A DNA stretch of 64,000 nucleotides from Henckelia pumila (GCF_033568475.1 NC_133123.1:138958062-139022061), one strand, 5' to 3'; shown: positions 22,401 through 34,000, counted from the first letter of the stretch. Notes: generated by a model not told the origin, from the letters alone. Numbers and translations: made by a program.

Positions 22401-23893
22401 TGTAGTAACCCAGAATTCATTTTAAGATAATAATATGTTAAACATGATTAAGGGTTGGTAATTAACAAATTCCGGGATTTAATCGGACTTCAGAAGCAAG
22501 AAACGAAATTTCATTATCTGAGCCAGTTCGAACGATCCGAAGAGGACTTCGGACGGCCTGAACTTGATCACCGGGGGCTCCGAAGGTGAGCTTGTTGACT
22601 TCGGAGTTAAGGCACGTTCGGACGATCCGAAGAGGACTTCGGACGGCCCGAACTCCCTTGTGCCAAGCAAGCAGGATTACTCAGCATGGTGTTTTGACAA
22701 GTGTCGGATTTAGGTCACTTCGGATGACCCAAAGAGACGTTCGGACGGTCCGAACTCGACGTGTCTCGCATGCAGACAGTGAGTTGGAACGGACGATCCG
22801 AACTCAGCTTCGGAGGATCCGAACTCGTCCGGAAATTTTCCTATAAATAGGGCTCGTTCGATTTCATTTTTAAATACGAATTCCCGAGTTTCTTTCTTCA
22901 GTTATATAGTGTGAGATATACACTTGAGGGCCCTATCGGTTATAATAGAGGTTCTGGAATAACCAAGGTGTGGTTATAGTCATCCGGGACTAGCGACTTC
23001 AAAGGGCTAACTACGGACGAAGGTATGGTCCGGGAATATATTTAAGTTTTGGGAGTACTTATTAGCTTAGTTAAGGCTTATAAAATTTATGTAGTGATAC
23101 GGTGAACTTTTGAATATAGGCTTGGAACCTAGAATCTTACTTTACTTGAACTAGCCTAGAGGTACGTACACATTGACTGAGATTGCCAGCGAGTATACAT
23201 GTTTATATGTTGCATTTATTTGGCATTATTATATGGCATGATGTATGATTTATCGCTTTCTATACTCATATGTCATGTGCATATACACATTGAGCCTATA
23301 CCTTGTTATATCTGACTATAGAGCCGCTCAGCTCTATACTCGATAGTCTGTCACTGAGAGTACCGCGACGGCGGGGGCATTTATGTCTGTCTACTCTGGT
23401 GTACTAGACGAGTGTGGTTGCACCCAGAGGTTGATCCATGCGGTGGCAGCACTCATGTGGCGCCGGTTTTGAGCATGATTTTTCAGATGACCCGTTACCA
23501 GTCATCATGTTGCATGCATTATATACATATGTTTACTCATATTTATGTACCGGGCGTTAGCGCTCACGTCCTAGTTGTTATCTTGGACACCCTATTCCAT
23601 GGGGCAGGTCGCAGGATGGACGGAGCTGGTAGTTCAAGGCAGGACTAGGGAGCAGGAGCCTTGAGGATTTTATTATACAGCAGGAGTCGATATAGCTGTA
23701 TAATGTTTACTGTTTAAGATTTTCGATTTGGTTGTATCACTACAGATTTAAGCCTGGATTATGTTACTAAGCTGTTATGTAAATTATGGTTTTGTTTCCG
23801 CATATTTTACTCTGTTAAGTTATTTTGCTGTATTAAGTTTAATGCATGCTATTAGTTGCCAGCTAGTAGGTGATTCCATGTAGGGTCACTACA
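22401..23893 (+). repeat. E2 3' LTR, full length
   Basis: 1493 bp, TGTAGTAACCC to GGTCACTACA. It carries several TTCGGACGRYCCGAA-like palindromes (22525..22830) just upstream of the TATA box CTATAAATAG (22841..22850). It keeps the 614 bp that the 5' LTR has lost. Confidence 0.93.
22841..22850 (+). promoter_or_regulatory. TATA box of E2 3' LTR
   Basis: CTATAAATAG just downstream of the palindrome array. The equivalent position is deleted in the 5' LTR. Confidence 0.7.
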
Positions 23894-24006
23894 GTTCGGA
23901 TACTTACTACCTGAAAGATTTAAAGGGAAAGATGATGAAGAAGCCTTGGAGCGCTTACAATTATGAAAATATTATTCTTAATGTTGCAAGTACAATTTTC
24001 CTTTAA
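23894..24006 (+). pseudogene. E1 pol C-terminal tail
   Basis: After the second GTTCG the reading frame of the E1 integrase tail resumes in phase and continues for about 35 codons to TAA 24004..24006. The resumed frame confirms the E2 target duplication. Confidence 0.8.
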
Positions 24007-24083
24007 GTTGTAATTTATGCAAGTTACATTCTATTTTTATCTATGAGCAGTTACTTTTTCGGAAATATTGATGTAAATGTGCC

Positions 24084-25075
24084 TCAGCTCATCACCTTAG
24101 TCACGCCTCTTAGGCACCTGACTTTGGTTCATCTCATCACCTTAGTCATGCCTCTTAGGCCCCTGACTTTGGTTTAGCTCATCACCTTAGTCACGCCTCT
24201 TAGGCCCCTGACTTTGGTTCAGCTCATCGCCTTAGTCACGCCTCTTAGGCCCTTGACTTTGGCTCAGCTCATCACCTTAGTCACGCCTCTTAGGCCCCTG
24301 ACTTTGGTTCAGCTCCTCTTAGGCCCCTGACTTTGGTTCAGCTCATCGCCTTAGTCACGCCTCTTAGGCCCCTGACTTTGGCTCAGCTCATCACCTTAGT
24401 CACGCCTCTTAGGCCCCTGACTTTGGTTCAGCTCATCACCTTAGTCACGCCTCTTAGGCCCCTGACTTTGGTTTAGCTCATTGCCTTAGTCACGCCTCTT
24501 AGGCCCCTGAATTTGGTTCAGCTCATCGCCTTAGTCACGCCTCTTAGGCCCCTGACTTTGGTTCAGCTCATCACCTTAGTCACGCCTCTTAGGCCCCTGA
24601 CTTTGGCTCAGCTCATCACCTTAGTCACGCCTCTTAGGTCCCTGACTTTGGTTCAGCTCATCACCTTAGTCACGCCTCTTAGGCTCCTGACTTTGGTTCA
24701 GCTCATCGCCTTAGTCACGCCTCTTAGGCCCCTGACTTTGGCTCAGCTCATCACCTTAGTCACGCCTCTTAGGCCCCTGACTTTGGTTCAGCTCATCGCC
24801 TTAGTCACGCCACTTAGGCCCTTGACTTTGGCTCAGCTCATCACCTTAGTCACGCCTCTTAGGCCCCTGACTTTGGCTCAGCTCATCACCTTAGTCACGC
24901 CTCTTAGGCTCTTGACTTTGGTTCAGCTCATCATCTTAGTCACGCCTCTTAGGTCCCTGACTTTGGCTCAGCTTACTACCTTATTTACGCCTCTTAGGCC
25001 CGACTTTGGTTCAGCTCCCTACCTTAGTCACGTCACCTCGACCCTGATTTTTGGGCTCAACTCAGTTACAGCACT
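24084..25075 (+). repeat. 45-bp tandem array in the E1 3' region
   Basis: About 22 copies of a 45-bp unit containing CACCTTAGTCACGCCTCTTA. One unit near 24309 is partly deleted. Tandem arrays between pol and the 3' LTR are known in Tat elements and can seed satellites. Because 45 is divisible by three the array stays open in frame, which explains a 188-residue ORF here. Confidence 0.93.
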
Positions 25076-25289
25076 TTGATTTCAGCTTTTAGCCCATTTT
25101 AGATACTCAAGTACAAATGGTGTTAGCAGGTTAATTAAACACACACTTGGTAATTATGAGGAGTCACTTCACATTGCTCTCATTTAGATGAGCTGGGAGT
25201 CAGGAAAATTTGGTTTGGGAGCTCAGGAGCTCGGGAGCCCATTTAGGCGATCTGAGAACATATGTCAAGTCAGGTCGGAAGTTTGGCTA

Positions 25290-26060
25290 CGGCAGCTCAG
25301 CTCGGCTCTGGGAGCTCAGCTTGGCTCCTGAAGCTCAGCTCAGTCCAACGCCTCCGGGTGTTGGTTTATTTTAAAATAAGTACTTTGCTCCCCTTAGGGA
25401 GCTCAGCTCAGTTCAAAGCTTTCGGGTGTTGGTTTATTTTTAAATAAGTACTTTGCTCCCCTTAGGGAGCTCAGCTCAGTTCAACACCTCTGGGTGTTGG
25501 TTTATTTTTAAATAAGTACTTTGCTCCCCTTAGGGAGCTCAGTTCAGTTCAACACTTTCGGGTGTTGGTTTATTTTTAAATAAGTACTTTGCTCCCCTTA
25601 AGGAGCTCAGTTCAGTTCAACACTTCCGGGTGTTGGTTTATTTTTAAATAAGTACTTTGCTCCCTTAGGGAGCTCAGCTCAGTTCAACACCTCCGGGTGT
25701 TGGTTTATTTTTAAATAAGTACTTTGATCCCCTTAGGGAGCTCAGCTCAGTTCAACACTTCCGGGTGTTGGTTTGTTTTTAAATAAGTACTTTGCTCCCT
25801 TTAAGGAGCTCAGCTCAGCTCAACACCTCCGGGTGTTGGTTTATTTTTAAATAAGTACTTTGCTCCCCTTAAGGAGCTCAGCTCAGTTCAACACCTTCGG
25901 GTATTGGTTTATTTTTAAATAAGTACTTTGCTCCCCTTAAAGAGCTCAGCTCAGTTCAACGCCTCCGGGTGTTAGTTTATTTTTAAATAAGCACTTTGCT
26001 CCCCTTAGGGAGCTCAGCTCAGTTCAACGCCTCCGGGTGTTAGTTTATTTTTAAATGTTA
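25290..26060 (+). repeat. 68-bp tandem array in the E1 3' region
   Basis: About 11 copies of a unit of roughly 68 bp with GGGAGCTCAGCTCAGTTCAA and TTTTTAAATAAGTACTTTGC. Each unit contains a small hairpin, CAACACC-TCC-GGGTGTTG. It follows the 45-bp array after a 200-bp AG-rich spacer. Confidence 0.92.
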
Positions 26061-26265
26061 ATCTTATCTCCATTCAAGGAGCTCAGCTCAGCTCAGCTCA
26101 ACATTTTTGGGTGTTAGTTGAGCTTAACACCTTTGGGGGTTAGTTTAGCTCAGCTTTTATTTCCAATTTGTAGGTCAATTCAGATAAATAAAAGACAAAC
26201 AATGTAATAAATGAGTTTGCATAGTAAAGCGAGAAATTAAATGTTTACATCCCTCATAACAAAAA

Positions 26266-28295
26266 TCAATGCTCATTCTCTCCCTCCCCTTCACCCTGCT
26301 CAGCCTCGCCCTCACCTTCCTTAACTGGCTCTCCTGAGGTGAGGGAGAGGGCAAACCCATCCAAATCCAGAAAATCTACAGGAACCCCTTCAGGAGGGTA
26401 ACCTGCCGCCCTGAACTGCTGGGTACAGCCCTCGAACCCTTTCGATAAGTAGCCATAGGCTTGGACAGCAACCTCATCCATGAACTCGTCCGACTTTAGG
26501 AAGCCTTCTTTGAAGCCTTCAGCTCCCTTGGCCAGCTCGGTTCGGGACATCTCTAGCTCTTGGAGGGCTTGAGAAAGCTGATCCTGGGAACCTTTAAGTT
26601 CACCCTGCAAGGCTTCCTTCTGCACCTCGGAGACTCGGAGGTCATTCAACTGCTTCAGTCGGTCGGCCTGGAAGCCCATCCGCATATCCTCCATTTGAGC
26701 TCGGAGAGTGGCCACCTCCTTGTTATGAGCCAGCTTTAGAACCTCAAGCTCTTGGTTCAGCTTAGCAAGATGAGTATCAAAACTCCTGGTGTCCTTGATG
26801 AGTTGCTTCCGAGCAATGGAAGCTCGGAGGGACACCTCGGCGTTCAGTGCGGCAGCCTGGCATAGGACAGAGATCATTTTGAGCTGAGTATAAAGTGCTG
26901 AGCTTAAAGTAAATAGAGTATAAATCACCTCAGCGGAAGCGGTGTTGGAGCGCTGTAGGAGCTCAGCCCAGTCAAGGTTCTTCACAAAGTCATCGGCTTG
27001 AGAAAGCATGTCCCGAAGGACTGATCCTACTGCTGGGGTAGGACCTACCCCCACTATCCGAAGCTCATCATGGTACATGTCAAAAAAATTGGAGCGGCAT
27101 CGGACCACAGGGGTTTGAGGCTTCTCCGACCTGAACTACCGAAGAGGCACTACCTCAAGAATGGTATATTTTCCCGAATTCAGCTCTACTATTTCGGGGT
27201 GGGGGCTGGATACATCACGCCTCTTAGAGCCTTTGGAAGGGGAAGAGGATGGCTCGGAGGCAGCAGCAGCAGCGCGGGGCAAAGCAGCTTTGGATTTGCC
27301 AGAGGTAGCTTCAGCCTTGCTCCCTGGCTGAGCTGGTGTCTTCTTCTTCTCTAGCATCCTCTTCATTGCAGCATTCATGACTCTTTTTTCTGAGCAAGTA
27401 GAAAGGAGGTCAGTAAAAAAAAAAAAGAAAGAGAGCAAGGGCGGGGAAGGGCCATACCTAAATTTCCTCGGACCGAGACATCGGCCGAGCTGAGCCCATG
27501 GTGACAGAGCAGATCTTCTGCCAGAAGGGCAGAAGTATCGAAGCACCTTACCCCTATAGCCCTTAGGGCTCCAGTAAACAACTCCCCCTGTCGAAAGCCC
27601 GGGGCAGGAACAGGCAGGAGGGGGAGAGTTTCCCTCCAAGCTGAGCATATGTCCCAGGCATCGGAGGGATGAACAAAAAAGAAAGAGATTTTCCAGTTTT
27701 TGTTTGAACTGGGAGAGCCCTTAAAAAATTTACAATTAGGTCGGCAAGAGAAGTAAAAAGGGCCCTCCTCAGAGCGTTTGGGGAGCAAAAAGTTACAGAT
27801 AGTAAAACAAGTTACTTCAAAGCCTAATGTTCTGAAGAGAACTATAAAGCTGCACAAGGTTCGGAATGAGTTAGGGGTGAACTGCCCTAAGTGAAGCTCA
27901 TAATAACGGCTGAGTTGCTGGAAGATGAGAGGCAGGGGAAACCTAAGATTAGCTTCTAATTGATCTACATAAAAGGTGTAATATCCTTCTTGGGGATTGT
28001 CAGCTCGGTCATCAAGGTCAGGAATAATGAACTCATATTCCTTGGGAGCATGGGATAGAGCTCTTATTTTGTCCTCATCCGAAGCATCTAGCTCGGAAGG
28101 ATACAGCTCAGACCACGGCGCCGCAGGGACATCAGGGTCATTGCCCGAGTCAACATCCTGAGCTGAGGTCGAGGGGCGAGCAGGGTCCTGGCCTGTAGGC
28201 TCTCCTGCGGGAGTAAGAGCGAGGGAATCAAATTGATCCACCTCACGGAATACTTCGTCTGAGCTTCCAGAGTGAGCTCGGGAAGAAGTGGCCAT
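26266..28295 (-). pseudogene. E1 antisense ORF (putative gypsy-type transposon protein), spliced
   Basis: ATG at 28295..28293. Exon 1 runs to 27458, a GT-AG intron of 72 bp spans 27459..27388, and exon 2 starts at 27389. The phases match: exon 1 leaves one base and exon 2 begins at codon position 2 of its open frame. Exon 1 resembles proteins annotated 'putative gypsy type transposon' (FYVDQLEANLRFPLPLIFQQ, then FFFVHPSDAWDICSAW). Exon 2 encodes a Ser/Ala/Lys-rich stretch and a long coiled coil (about 26830-26530), with an acidic Glu/Gly tail. TAG at 27138..27136 interrupts exon 2; the frame is otherwise open to 26266. Antisense ORFs at this position are known in Tat elements; their function is unknown. 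Confidence 0.8.
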
Positions 28296-28637
28296 GAAAG
28301 GAATACTTACTTAGGAAGCTCGGAAACTTGAGAGAAAGGTAAGAAAGTGAGGAAGCTTGGAAAAGGGAATTCGAGAGAGAATTTACGGAAGTGAAGAAAG
28401 TGAAAATGAAGTTTTCACAGCAAGGGGCTATTTATAGAAAGCTCGGGTTAAATCGAACCGTTGAAATTAGACAGGTGTACGGCTCAGATTCTTTGAAAAA
28501 GTTACCGTCACCTAGTGCTTGTCAGAGTGACAGCTGGGCTCGGTGGAGCACCTCAGCTCGGCATTCTTTTAGGGTCATCTCAGAATAAAAACGAATTTCG
28601 AGTCTTTGACCTCAATTCGACTTTTATGGGAGGGACT

Positions 28638-29439
28638 TGTGATACCCAGAGGAGGAAACCACCTCAGCTCATCGATAACCCTAATATAAAAGGAACATCC
28701 CTAATCAACCAGAACCGGTTCAGGAGCTCAGCTCGGGAGCTCGGAGCTCGGCCAAGCTCCCCACAATAATTCCCAGCTCGGGTCGGGAGATCAGCTCGGG
28801 AGCTCGAAGCTCGGCCAAGCTCCCCCACCATAATTCCCAGCTCGGGAGCTCGGAGCTCGGAGCTCGGAACTCGGCCAAGCTCCCCCACCATAATTTACAG
28901 CTCGGGTCAGGAGCTCAGCTCGGGAGCTTGGGGCTCAGCTCAGCCCCAATATTAGTAGGGAGTTAGCTTAGTAAATGGGTTCGACAACCTTGGTGAGCTA
29001 GCTAAGATGTTAGGATCAATGTTTAGGACGAGTTCAGGAGATCAGTAATAACTCACTCACCCCTTTTTATATGACCCCCGGGGGAGCAGCAATATAGAGT
29101 CTTATTGATGACAGGTCAGCTCGGATAAAATGTACATGTCGATATTTTCACGGTCAAGCTAGATTCAGACGAGATATCCTCCTATATATTCGGGATTGCA
29201 ATCCCGGGATTCTCGAGTTCCTGATAAGGAAGGTAAGCGTAAGATTCGGAGTCCTCTCCTATAAATACCAGGTTCACTTTCATTATTTGGATCCTAATTT
29301 TCACTCGTGTACACACACCACTCTCTATATTTCGCTATCCTAGCATCTGACTTGAGCGTCGGAGGGAATACGCCGGAACACCTTCCGGCCCCCCCTTTAA
29401 CACTCTTGTTCGTGGTTTCAGGTCAGCAACAGGTCATCA
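28638..29439 (+). repeat. E1 3' LTR
   Basis: Starts TGTGATACCC right after a polypurine tract (ATGGGAGGGACT, 28626..28637). It contains three AGCTCGG-rich repeats (28735-28940) and a TATA box CTATAAATACC at 29259..29269. The end near 29439 is chosen as a CA after the leader and is approximate. Confidence 0.7.
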
Positions 29440-29749
29440 TTTATTGGAGGAGTTTTGTTAACGCGGCTAATTAGCTCATCCAATAAGATCACTTTATTGA
29501 AGTATATCAATACCGATGACAAATTTCTGAGGGTCGACGTTTTGTATTCATTGGGATCTTGTGCACAACTTCCATTTCCCATGTCTTCACGAAATTCTGA
29601 ACTTGCTCCTCGAGTGATCCCATTCCCTCGGGCCATATACCTTTCCGTTCAAATTAATAATAATGATGATAATGATAATAATAATAATAAAACACAATCA
29701 ATTCATATAATTTTGACCAATATAATGTTGATAAATTTAATTATTCTGC
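29440..29749. other. Flank between E1 and the Mutator-type MITE
   Basis: Includes an AT-rich microsatellite of (AAT/GAT)n type near 29657-29690. A minus-strand ORF begins at 29636 (see findings). No clear gene is seen. Confidence 0.5.
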
Positions 29750-30062
29750 CAAAAAATTGTTTTTTAGTATTGTATGTTTGTCACTTTGCGATTGTGGTCA
29801 TCTACATTTTCAGATTTCAGTTTTAGTCCGTTATCTTTATTTTTTTTGGTAATTTTAGTCCTTTTTTTGATGTGACGCTAATGTGACACCAATGCAGTGC
29901 TGATGTGGAGTTGACGTGTATAGTATCACGTAAGTATTTTCGAATAAAAAGGACTAAAGTTGCCAAAAATTGAAACATGCAGTATTAAAACTGAAATGTG
30001 AAAACATAGAGGAACGAAATCGTAAAGTAACAAACATAAAGGACCAAAATTGCAATTTTTCT
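29750..30062. mobile_element. Mutator-type foldback MITE, 313 bp
   Basis: Imperfect terminal inverted repeats of about 115 bp (ATTGTTTTTTAGTATTG opposite the complement of GGACCAAAATTGCAATTT). Flanked by the 9-bp duplication TTATTCTGC at 29741..29749 and 30063..30071, which is the size expected for Mutator-like elements. No coding sequence. Confidence 0.8.
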
Positions 30063-30092
30063 TTATTCTGCATACGAGTCTTTGTTCACTTA

Positions 30093-30217
30093 GGTAGTGT
30101 TTTGGAGAGCTTATAAGAAGCACTCTCAGCTTTTCGTTAACAAAATTTTACAAAATTACAAATTTTTGTTAACGAAAAAACTGAGAAATGTTTCTAAGAA
30201 TCTTCCCAAACATTGAC
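30093..30217. mobile_element. Tourist-type (PIF/Harbinger) MITE, copy 1
   Basis: 125-bp near-palindrome starting GGTAGTGTTTTGG and ending CCCAAACATTGAC, flanked by TTA on both sides. The core has GTTAACAAAATTTT facing its complement. A second copy is at 54280..54405. Confidence 0.8.
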
Positions 30218-30301
30218 TTAGTCAAATAAATAAATAGTTAAAAGGGATAGTGCATTAACAGTCGGTGATTATTTTTTTTATACGTTCAGTTACGTATTAG
30301 T

Positions 30302-30933
30302 TGTTGAAACTACTCGTTTCCAGAAAACAAGATATTTCACAATCCAAAAGTTCAGCAAAACACTTACGAATAGCAAACCAAAGGAAATAATCAGAAAAAC
30401 AATAAAACTCAAGAACACAGGGAATTACTTGGTTCGGATTATACAAATCCTACATCCAAGGTTCTGGGATCAATCCCATAAGAATCCACTAATCAACAAA
30501 CCAGATATAGTTCAATACAACCCTCGACAATATGAATCTCCAGCTATAAACCAGCTTAGAACAGAATCAAAACAAGAACAGAAGCATACTCCTTATTCAA
30601 GATTCCAGCAGCCAACAAAGAGCCTCTTCGATTGAATCTGTAACCCAGAAGTAAGCATACACGTTCTTAGAGGATTTTGAATGAAACAAGATGTGAATCA
30701 GAAGCTCTCGATCTCTCGTAGAGAAAGAATGAAAAACTCTCTTGCTCTTCAGATCTAAAACTTCAAGATGAATGACTCAAACCGAGAAAACTCCTTTTTA
30801 ACTGATCTTAGCTCACTTAACTGCCTAACTACCAAGGCTTTTAAATCTCAGCCTTTAGATCAACTAATTAATCAATAAGAAAGATCTTGACCGTTAAATG
30901 AAACTAATGCTAAGTCAACACTAAGTCTTCACA
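30302..30933 (-). repeat. E5 3' LTR
   Basis: On the plus strand TGTTGAAACTACTCG to CTAAGTCTTCACA, 632 bp. The purine-rich tract (complement of 30934-30950) adjoins it on the internal side. Confidence 0.95.
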
Positions 30934-31003
30934 ATTCTCCACCTTTGACTGATTTGCTTTCATAACATGAATTCTATGAAATCCCAGTATTTAGGAGTGT
31001 ATC

Positions 31004-34000
31004 TTACTCCACCAGTTTGAGCAATCCCAAAGCATGTTTGAGTTTGCTCATAGGCACCACCTTTGTTAAAATGTCAGCTGGATTAATCGATGTATCTATC
31101 TTTTGGATCTTAACTAGACCTCTTGATATAATATCCCTCACAAAATGCAACCTCACGTCTATATGTTTTGTCCTCTCATGAAAGACTGAGTTTTTAGATA
31201 AATGAATTGCACTCTGTGAATCACAAAAGATAGTAACATCCTTTTGTTTAAGTCCCATTTCTGATACAAAACCAGTGATCCAAATCCCTTCCTTAACTGC
31301 TTCGGTTAAGCTGATGTACACTGCTTCAGTAGTTGATAAAGCTACCACATTCTGCAAGCTAGATTTACAACTCACCACATTTCCTCCAACTGTGAAAACA
31401 TATCCAGAAATTGATCTCCTTCTATCTAAATTAGCAGCATAATCAGAATCACAGTATCCAGTGACTCCAAAAGAATTCGAAGTGTGATCTGTGTATGTTA
31501 ACTTTAGCTGTGTGGTTCCCTTTAAATACCTAAGTAGCCATTGCATTGCTTTCCAATGTTCTCTACTAGGTTTGCTCATGAATCTACTTACCAGACTCAA
31601 GCCATAGGTGATGTCTGGTCGAGTTGAAATCATCAAGTACATTACACTTCCTACAGCATTAGAATAAGGTATATTTTTCATATGAATGCTCTCTAATTCC
31701 TCCTGATCCTGTTGTACGGCCATAAGCTTGAAATGAGCACCAATAGGAGTGCTAACAGCCTTTGATTCAGACATCTTGAAGAGATTCAATACCTTATTAA
31801 CATATCTTCCTTGTGACAATGTCAAAGTTCTAAGCTTTCTGTCCCTTCGAATCTCAATTCCTAAAATCTGTTTTGCTGCACCGAGATCCTTCATCTCAAA
31901 TTCAGAGTTAAGCTGATGTTTCAACCTCTGAATTTCCCTTAGATCTTTACATGTTATAATCATGTCATCAACATAAATCAATAAGTAGATATAAAACTGA
32001 TTTTGAAGCTTCCTGAAATAAACACAACTATCATATTTTGATCTCATATATCCCTGCTGTAGCATGAAGACATCAAAACCTTTATACCATTGCCTAGGTG
32101 ATTGCTTTAAGCCATAAATTGACTTCTGCAGCAAACACACTTTTCCAGCTTGAGGATCTGTTTCAAAACCTTTTGGTTGAGCCATTAGTATCTTTTCATC
32201 AAGATTCCCATGTAAGAAAGCCGTTTTGACATCTAACTGCTCAAGCTCCAAATCTTGAATTGTTGTGATTGCAAGTAAAATTCTAATAGATGAGTGTTTT
32301 ACCACTGGTGAAAAAACCTCATGATAATCAATTCTTTCAACCTGAGAGAATCCTTTTGCAACCAATCTGGCCTTAAACCTTAGCCCTTCAACTCCTGGAA
32401 CTTCTGGTTTCCTTTTAAACACCCACTTACAGCCTATCACCTTCTTGTCTTTTGGTTTATCAATTAACACCCATGTGTTATTCTTGATTAAAGAACTAAA
32501 TTCATCTTTCATGGCTTTCAACCATTTTTCACTGTCCTTACTGTTCACAGCCTCTTCATAAGTATTAGGTTCTTCTAAATCCATCAAATCAGCTACATTT
32601 AGTGCAAAGGCTGTGAATTCGGAAGATGCAAATCTAGCAGGCAATCTAATTTCTCTTCTAACTCTATCTCTTGCCAGTAGATAGTCATCTTGTTGATGGT
32701 CACTGAGTGTCTCATCACTGTGATCCTCTTTTATTTCATCCAATACATCAGTGTCATTCTGTGATCTCTTATTTTCTGTATGATTCATGTCAAAAAATTC
32801 TTCAAATTGCTTGAGATCAGCTCCACCTTGATCATTCTCAGGAGAATTTCTTTCTGTAGGCAGCTGTTCATTTCCCTGAAAACTCTGCTCAGCTTGTTTA
32901 GAGCTGGCTAAATCTGGAGCAAGTTTGTTAGCTTTATAAAATATAGATTCATTAAAGACCACATCTCTACTGATTGCACACTTGAGGTCATCCAATAGCC
33001 ATACTTTATATCCTTTTACCCCAGTAGGGTATCCAAGTAGAATGCCTTTCTTAGCTCTAGGACTTAATTTACCTTGGTTTGAATGAATGTACACAACACA
33101 ACCAAAAGTTCTTAGATGTTTGTAATTAGGTTTCAAACCAGACCATTTAAATTCTGGAACTAAAAAATCGATAGCAAAGGATGGTGATAAATTGATCAAG
33201 TAACATGCAGTAGAGGCAGCCTCTGCCCAAAATTTGAATGGTAATCCACTTTCACTAAGCATACATCTAACTTTATTCATGATAGTCCTATTCATACGTT
33301 CGGCTACTCCATTTTGTTGTGGTGTATATGTGCATGTCCTATGTCTAGCGATGCCATTTTTGGAACAATATTCATCAAACTCATGATTACAAAACTCCAA
33401 ACCATTATCTGTTCTTAAGGTTTTAATTTTGTTTCCAGTTTGATTTTTTACTAAACTTTTCCATTCAACAAACTTACTAAAAGCTTGATCCTTAGTTTTT
33501 AGAAAGTAAATCCAAACTTTTCTTGAGTAATCATCAATCAAAGAAACAAAATATTGGCATTTAGACAGTGAATAAGGTACCTTAGACGAGCCCCAAAGAT
33601 CAGCATAAATATAGTCCAGAGGTGACTTTGTATTGTGTATTGCTGTCTTAAAACTCAGTCTATGTGTCTTACCTAATATGCAGTTTTCACAGAAGTCCAA
33701 CTTGTTGATATGCTTTGAGTCCAGAAGTCCTTGTTTACATAGCTCATGTAGCCCCTTTAAACTCATATGTCCTAGCCTTTGATGCCAAAGGAGAGTTTGA
33801 TTCTTATCAGATGTAGTCACATGAGTTTCAGAAGATAAGGTAGATCCTTGAAGAAAATACAACTCTTGTTTCAGAATGGCTTTCATTATAACTAGTGAAC
33901 CCTTCACTACCTTGAGAATGCCACCTTGAGCTTTATAGGTTAGTCCTTTCTGATCTAATGTACCTAAGGAAATCAAATTTCTCTTTAGATCAGGGATATA

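Larger units (their letters stand above)
4229..23893 (+). mobile_element. E2: Tekay-like chromovirus (Ty3/gypsy), inserted in E1 pol and itself interrupted by E3
   Basis: Bounded by TGTAGTAACCC and GGGTCACTACA with a perfect 5-bp duplication GTTCG. It has two LTRs, a Met-type primer-binding site, gag, protease, RT, RNase H, integrase with a chromodomain-like C-terminus, and a polypurine tract before the 3' LTR. The middle is occupied by E3 (8323..20974). The two LTRs differ at about 16 positions over the shared 879 bases by my count, so it is older than E3 and the copia element. Several nonsense mutations interrupt coding, so it is inactive. Confidence 0.92.
1..29439 (+). mobile_element. E1: Tat-lineage Ty3/gypsy retrotransposon, decayed, 5' end outside window
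   Basis: Outer element of the nest. Order seen: gag and protease, RT, RNase H, second RNase H, integrase, tandem repeats, antisense ORF, 3' LTR. The second RNase H and the antisense ORF between pol and the 3' LTR are known Tat-lineage traits. The element is split by E2 (4229..23893). The 5-bp duplication GTTCG (4224..4228 and 23894..23898) flanks E2, and the E1 frame resumes in phase after it. Several in-frame stops and one frameshift make it a fossil. The exact right end (near 29439) is uncertain because the 5' LTR is not in the window for comparison. Confidence 0.85.

Noticed and set aside
24513-25079. 188-residue open frame of repeating VQLITLVTPLRPLTL-like units
   Set aside because: It is the 45-bp tandem array, which stays open only because 45 is divisible by three; there is no start context or domain.
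24084-26060. Regularly repeated units as a CRISPR array
   Set aside because: Units are head-to-tail with no unique spacers, and the context is a plant retrotransposon.
26884-26928. Second GT-AG intron in the antisense ORF
   Set aside because: Only 45 bp, below the usual plant minimum, and the frame is open with or without it.
1-29439. Endogenous pararetrovirus instead of LTR retrotransposons
   Set aside because: LTRs, polypurine tracts, primer sites, integrase and target duplications are present; no movement or coat protein motifs are seen.
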